64,000 bases of DNA, from assembly GCA_002366795.1 (NCBI GenBank), contig DFBX01000076.1, positions 3,960-67,959 on the forward strand, read 5' to 3'. The position numbers and the translations under genes were made by a program. The stretch comes from Rhodobacteraceae bacterium UBA3069. GTDB taxonomy: Bacteria; Pseudomonadota; Alphaproteobacteria; Rhodobacterales; Rhodobacteraceae. Within the stretch, counting starts at the first letter, position 1; each line of letters opens with the position of its first letter. The notes below the pieces were generated by a model. That model did no database searches. It was not told where the DNA came from and saw nothing but the letters and a program-made list of their open reading frames with translations. Shown here piece by piece: positions 60,623 to 64,000 of this stretch.

Positions 60623-61645
60623 ATGGGTTATAAAGTCGTCGTTGTCGGCGCCACGGGGAACGTGGGTCGTGAAATGCTGAACATCCTGGCCGAGCGCCAG
60701 TTCCCAGTTGACGAGCTTGCCGCGCTGGCATCGCGTAAATCGCTGGGGACCGAGGTGAGCTTTGGCGACAAGACCCTCAAGACCCAAGACCTGGCCACCT
60801 TCGATTTCACGGGATGGGACATGGCCTTGTTCGCCGTCGGGTCCGAGGCGACCAAGGAATACGCGCCCAAGGCCGCCAAGGCGGGCTGCGTGGTGATCGA
60901 TAACAGTTCGCTTTATCGGTATGACCCCGATGTGCCGCTGATCGTGCCCGAGGTGAACCCGCAGGCCATCCACGGTTATTCGAAAAAGAACATCATCGCG
61001 AACCCGAACTGTTCGACCGCGCAGATGGTTGTGGCGCTGAAGCCGCTGCATGACCGCGCCAAGATCAAGCGCGTTGTCGTGTCCACCTACCAGTCGGTTT
61101 CCGGCGCGGGCAAGGAAGGCATCGACGAGCTGTGGGATCAGACCAAGTCGATGTATAACCCGACCGACGACAAGCCTGCCAAGAAGTTCACCAAGCAGAT
61201 CGCTTTCAACGTGATTCCGCATATCGATGTCTTCATGGAAGACGGATCGACCAAGGAAGAATGGAAGATGGGCGCGGAAACCAAAAAGATTATCGACCCG
61301 TCGATCAAGGTCACGGCGACCTGTGTGCGCGTGCCGGTGTTCGTTGGCCATTCCGAGGCGATCAACATCGAGACTGAGGATCACCTGGACGAGGACGAGG
61401 CCCGCGATATCCTGCGCGAGGCACCCGGCGTTATGGTGATCGACAAGCGCGAGGACGGCGGCTACGTCACCCCCGTGGAATGCGTGGGCGATTTCGCCAC
61501 CTTCATCAGCCGGTTGCGCCAAGATTCGACGATCGACAACGGTTTGAACTTCTGGTGTGTCAGCGACAACCTGCGCAAGGGCGCGGCGCTTAACGCGGTT
61601 CAGATCGCCGAATTGCTGGGCCGTGAGGTTCTTAAAAAGGGCTGA
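60623..61645 (+). CDS. asd: aspartate-semialdehyde dehydrogenase
   Basis: A 340-residue NADP-dependent enzyme reducing beta-aspartyl phosphate to aspartate semialdehyde, the branch point for lysine/diaminopimelate, threonine and methionine. VVGATGNVGREMLNIL is the cofactor motif. ANPNCSTAQ holds the catalytic Cys at about 130. YQSVSGAGKEG, CVRVPVFVGHSEAINIE (His) and GFATFI-like C-terminal sequence follow. AAGGAG precedes the ATG. It is a single gene ended by a good terminator. Confidence 0.96.
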   Translation: MGYKVVVVGATGNVGREMLNILAERQFPVDELAALASRKSLGTEVSFGDKTLKTQDLATFDFTGWDMALFAVGSEATKEYAPKAAKAGCVVIDNSSLYRYDPDVPLIVPEVNPQAIHGYSKKNIIANPNCSTAQMVVALKPLHDRAKIKRVVVSTYQSVSGAGKEGIDELWDQTKSMYNPTDDKPAKKFTKQIAFNVIPHIDVFMEDGSTKEEWKMGAETKKIIDPSIKVTATCVRVPVFVGHSEAINIETEDHLDEDEARDILREAPGVMVIDKREDGGYVTPVECVGDFATFISRLRQDSTIDNGLNFWCVSDNLRKGAALNAVQIAELLGREVLKKG

Positions 61646-61666
61646 TTTTCGGCTTGTAAATTGTGG

Positions 61667-61695
61667 AAGGGCGTGGCCGGTGGCTGCGCCCTTTT
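61667..61695 (+). terminator. rho-independent terminator of asd
   Basis: AAGGGCG (61667-61673) pairs with CGCCCTT (61687-61693), followed by TTTTCG. It lies 22 bp after the asd stop. Confidence 0.8.
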
Positions 61696-61714
61696 TCGTT
61701 TCAATGCGCTGTTT

Positions 61715-61760
61715 GCAGCGGCGGGATAGGGTATTTGCAGAACAGTGAAAGGGCGGGCGG
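61715..61760 (+). repeat. extragenic repeat, copy 5
   Basis: GCAGCGGCGGGATAGGGTAT followed by TTGCAGAACAGTGAAAGGGC. It lies just after the asd terminator and 90 bp before the DUF4139 gene, again between genes. Confidence 0.72.
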
Positions 61761-61849
61761 CGCGTCTTTGCCGGTCTTCCGTTTGGTGGTTGATCGGGCG
61801 CGCAAAGGCGGTGACTGTTTGGCAATTTTTTATTTTCAGGGGGTTTCCC

Positions 61850-63466
61850 ATGCGCTTGCTTGCTTTGCCGTTGATGTTTTTTCCTGCCATGGTTTGGGCG
61901 GAGGATTACGTCTTGTCCGCGCCGGTGGGCGCTGTGACCGTGCATCCGGCTGGCGCGACGCTTGAGCGGCGCGTGACGGTGGATGTGCCAGCGGGCCAGC
62001 ACCGCCTGATCGTGCAGGATTTGCCTGTGGGGGTTGATCTCGGCTCTTTGCGGATGGTGGTGGAGGGCGCTGTGAAGGGCGAGGTCGTGATGCGTGACCG
62101 TTTCACCCCGCCGCGTGATGCCGCCACGCCTGAGGTAGATGCCGCCGAGGCGGACGTGGCCCGGATCGAGGAGGCCATGGCACAGGCTGAGGACGACCGC
62201 GCGCGGGTGTTGGCGGCGCGCGACGCGGCCATGGCGCGCCTAGATTTCCTGCGCCAGTTGGGCGAGGGCGAAGGCGTTGCCGCGCAGCCCGTGGCGGATT
62301 TGCGCGGGTTGATTGCCATGATCGGAGAGGAAGCCGCGGCCGCCCGCCGCGCGCAGGTGGATGCCGAGGCAAAGGCGCGCGGATTTGCGCAGCGCCTAAA
62401 GGATTTGAATGAGGAACTTAATCGCGCCCGCGCCGCGTTGGCTGCCCTGCGGCCAGAGGTAGAGGACCGCGCCTATGTCGCCGTGTCCCTGACGGTAGAG
62501 CGGGAGGGCGAAGTGTCGCTTGTCATGCGCTCTTTCGCGCGCGAGGTCATGTGGCAGCCGGTTTACGATCTGCATCTGGACCGCGCGGCGGGGAAGCTGC
62601 GGATCGAGCGGGGTGCCTATGTGCGGCAGGACACCGGCGAGAACTGGAAAGGCGTGTCGTTGACCCTGTCCACATCCATGCCCGCCGAAGGTGTGAACCC
62701 CCGCGAGGTATATTCGCAGAAAATGCGCATTGATGATCCGGCACCGCCGGTGCCCAAGCCCGTCATGCGGAGCCAGGCGGATATGGGCGCCTTGGCGGAA
62801 CCAGTGATGGAAACGGCGATTGTTGTCGAGCAGGCGGCGGTCTCTTTCGATGGGCTGGTGGCCGAATATCGCTATGACAAGCCGCTGGATCTTGTATCGG
62901 GCGCGGATATGTTGCGGATCGCCTTGGGCGAGGTGTCTTTGAACGCCGATATTAGCGCGCGCGCCATACCGCTTTATGACGAGACCGCCTTTGTCGAGGC
63001 GCAGGTCAAGAACACCGCCGGAGAGCCGATCCTGGCGGGGCAGGCGTTTCATTACCGTGACGGGGTCTTCGTGGGCGAACACGGGTTCCCGTCAATTCCG
63101 GTGGGGGGCGAGGACGCGCTGTTCTTTGGTCCCATTGACGGGCTGGTGGTGAACCGCACGGTTCTGGACCGCCATGAGGGGGATCGCGGCGTGATCTCCA
63201 AATCCAACGCGCGTAAGGAACAGGTGCGGATCGACTTGGAAAACCTGACCGGAGAGGCATGGGACCTGCGTGTGATCGACCGCGTGCCCTATTCCGAACA
63301 GGAGGATTTGCAGATCACATATGACGCGCGCCCTGCGGTGTCTGAAAAAGACATCGAAGGCCGCCGCGGCGTTCTGGCATGGGATATGGAAATCGCCGCG
63401 GGCGAGAAAAAGCAGATCGGTCTGGATACGGTGATCAAGTGGCCCGAGGGGAAGGTGTTGCGGTGA
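61850..63466 (+). CDS. MuiA family / DUF4139 domain-containing protein
   Basis: A 538-residue secreted protein. Signal peptide MRLLALPLMFFPAMVWA is followed by a DUF4140-like N-terminal domain (APVGAVTVHPAGATLERRVTVDVPAG). A coiled-coil region spans about 80-200, rich in Ala, Glu and Arg. The DUF4139 domain comprises the C-terminal half (VMWQPVYDLHLD, GENWKGVSLTLSTSMP, FVGEHGFPSIPVGGED). Myxococcus MuiA is called a mucoidy inhibitor, but the biochemical role is unknown. The ATG at 61850 begins the signal peptide; the frame is open upstream. Confidence 0.85.
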   Translation: MRLLALPLMFFPAMVWAEDYVLSAPVGAVTVHPAGATLERRVTVDVPAGQHRLIVQDLPVGVDLGSLRMVVEGAVKGEVVMRDRFTPPRDAATPEVDAAEADVARIEEAMAQAEDDRARVLAARDAAMARLDFLRQLGEGEGVAAQPVADLRGLIAMIGEEAAAARRAQVDAEAKARGFAQRLKDLNEELNRARAALAALRPEVEDRAYVAVSLTVEREGEVSLVMRSFAREVMWQPVYDLHLDRAAGKLRIERGAYVRQDTGENWKGVSLTLSTSMPAEGVNPREVYSQKMRIDDPAPPVPKPVMRSQADMGALAEPVMETAIVVEQAAVSFDGLVAEYRYDKPLDLVSGADMLRIALGEVSLNADISARAIPLYDETAFVEAQVKNTAGEPILAGQAFHYRDGVFVGEHGFPSIPVGGEDALFFGPIDGLVVNRTVLDRHEGDRGVISKSNARKEQVRIDLENLTGEAWDLRVIDRVPYSEQEDLQITYDARPAVSEKDIEGRRGVLAWDMEIAAGEKKQIGLDTVIKWPEGKVLR

Positions 63467-63470
63467 GGGG

Positions 63471-64000
63471 TTAGATAATCGCTCCTAAAAAACGGAGTAC
63501 ATTTTCTAGCCAACCGAGCGCAGCGGGGAATTTCTGAGACATCGCCAGAAGCATGGCGGAATGGTTGAAAAGTATGTCCCCGGCGATACCGATCACACCC
63601 CAGATAGATGCCTTGCGCAATTCAGTCGGCAACAGCTTGATATATTCTTGCCATTCGCGCGCAGTGCCGTCACGCAGGCTGTCGCGATAAAGCTTGGCAC
63701 CGATAATCGCATTTTCCGCCAGAACGCGCAGCAATTCGCGGGTAGACGCCAGAAGGCCCTTGGCGGCCCGCGGATCGTTGCCTTCGGCTGCTTGCTCGGT
63801 TTCGTCGTCATATTCGTCGTCCACGTCTTGGGCGTCTCGCATCGTGCGGGCGATATTGCGGAAATCGGCGATGTTTTCGGCGATGTCTTCCGGCAGGTCC
63901 TCGTCTATCTCGTCTTCCAGATAGGCGACCCATTCGGGAAAGCGTTGACTGAACGTGACGATGGCAGCCGCGAAGCTTTCTAGGTGTTTGATCCCAAGGT
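63471..64000 (-). CDS. unidentified protein, C-terminal part (gene continues past right edge)
   Basis: The frame is open from the window edge to a TAA at 63471, giving at least 176 residues without a start. An in-frame ATG at 63842 exists, but coding-like sequence continues upstream (GIKHLESFAAAIVTFSQRFPEWVAYLEDEID). The visible part has a strongly acidic middle (EDEIDEDLPEDI; DVDDEYDDETEQ), a helical region (STRELLRVLAENAIIGAKLYR) and a hydrophobic C-terminal third. I recognise no family. It converges on the DUF4139 gene with a 4-bp gap. Confidence 0.6.
   Translation of the reverse strand, partial: LGIKHLESFAAAIVTFSQRFPEWVAYLEDEIDEDLPEDIAENIADFRNIARTMRDAQDVDDEYDDETEQAAEGNDPRAAKGLLASTRELLRVLAENAIIGAKLYRDSLRDGTAREWQEYIKLLPTELRKASIWGVIGIAGDILFNHSAMLLAMSQKFPAALGWLENVLRFLGAII

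Noticed and set aside
1..64000. tRNA or rRNA genes, CRISPR arrays, insertion sequences, prophage
   Set aside because: I found no CCA-ending cloverleaf-like spacer, no rRNA-like block, no regularly spaced direct repeats and no transposase or phage motif. The gaps are too short for most of these.

Overview
This 64 kb window is high-GC, gene-dense chromosomal DNA from an alphaproteobacterium, most likely a member of the Rhodobacterales/Rhodobacteraceae. The indications are a form II RuBisCO (cbbM) operon with a divergent cbbR, paired PimC/PimD-type acyl-CoA dehydrogenases, a Zur/ZnuABC locus, strongly G/C-biased third codon positions and a dispersed extragenic repeat of a kind I associate with this order. 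The taxon is inferred from gene content and family resemblance, not from a search. I see no rRNA, tRNA, CRISPR array, insertion sequence or prophage.

Layout. (1) 1-4.7 kb: end of a THUMP-type RNA methyltransferase, then a three-gene beta-oxidation operon (small and large acyl-CoA dehydrogenase subunits and a FadB-like fusion). (2) 4.8-9.7 kb: adenine deaminase and the zinc uptake locus, zur-znuC-znuB divergent from znuA around a Zur-box-like palindrome. (3) 9.7-17.7 kb: a small carboxymuconolactone-decarboxylase-family gene, then a nine-gene minus-strand operon headed by a cobalamin riboswitch: btuB-btuF-btuC-btuD-cbiZ-exbB-exbD-exbD-tonB. It carries a corrinoid receptor, inner-membrane transporter, salvage amidohydrolase and its own Ton motor. 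(4) 17.8-27.0 kb: a ten-gene minus-strand catabolic operon (acyl-CoA dehydrogenase pair, SDR, MaoC hydratase, MFE-2-like SDR, thiolase, histidine phosphatase, ACAD10/11-like phosphotransferase, PaaI thioesterase, MDR reductase) ending in a clear terminator. (5) 27.1-38.8 kb: a divergent Liv-type ABC transporter operon, then two acyl-CoA ligases, a quinone-oxidoreductase-like MDR, an IclR regulator and an SDR. Regions 4 and 5 together look like one carboxylic-acid catabolic island of unknown substrate.

(6) 38.9-49.7 kb: cbbR and the divergent Calvin-cycle operon cbbF-P-T-G-A-M-E-Z-Y, with two candidate CbbR sites in the intergenic region. (7) 49.8-52.9 kb: an ArgE/DapE-family deacylase and convergent panB-panC. 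(8) 53.0-60.5 kb: a peptide-type ABC transporter with a fused double ATPase, a frameshifted transglutaminase-like gene, an SDR and an MFS transporter. (9) 60.6-64 kb: asd, a MuiA/DUF4139 protein and the end of an unidentified acidic protein.

Functional picture: a metabolically flexible bacterium able to fix CO2 through form II RuBisCO (including phosphoglycolate and misfire-product removal), to scavenge corrinoids and zinc, and to oxidise imported organic acids as CoA thioesters. The most promising candidate for something undescribed is the 17.8-38.8 kb island, where an ACAD10/11-type kinase gene sits inside a beta-oxidation operon next to its own Liv-type importer. A hydroxyacyl-CoA phosphorylation/elimination route is a testable hypothesis. 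Other items worth attention are an Arg-for-Lys Walker A in the LivF subunit, a Calvin-cycle GAPDH lacking the usual NAD-selecting residues, a frameshifted transglutaminase-like gene and five copies of an extragenic repeat.
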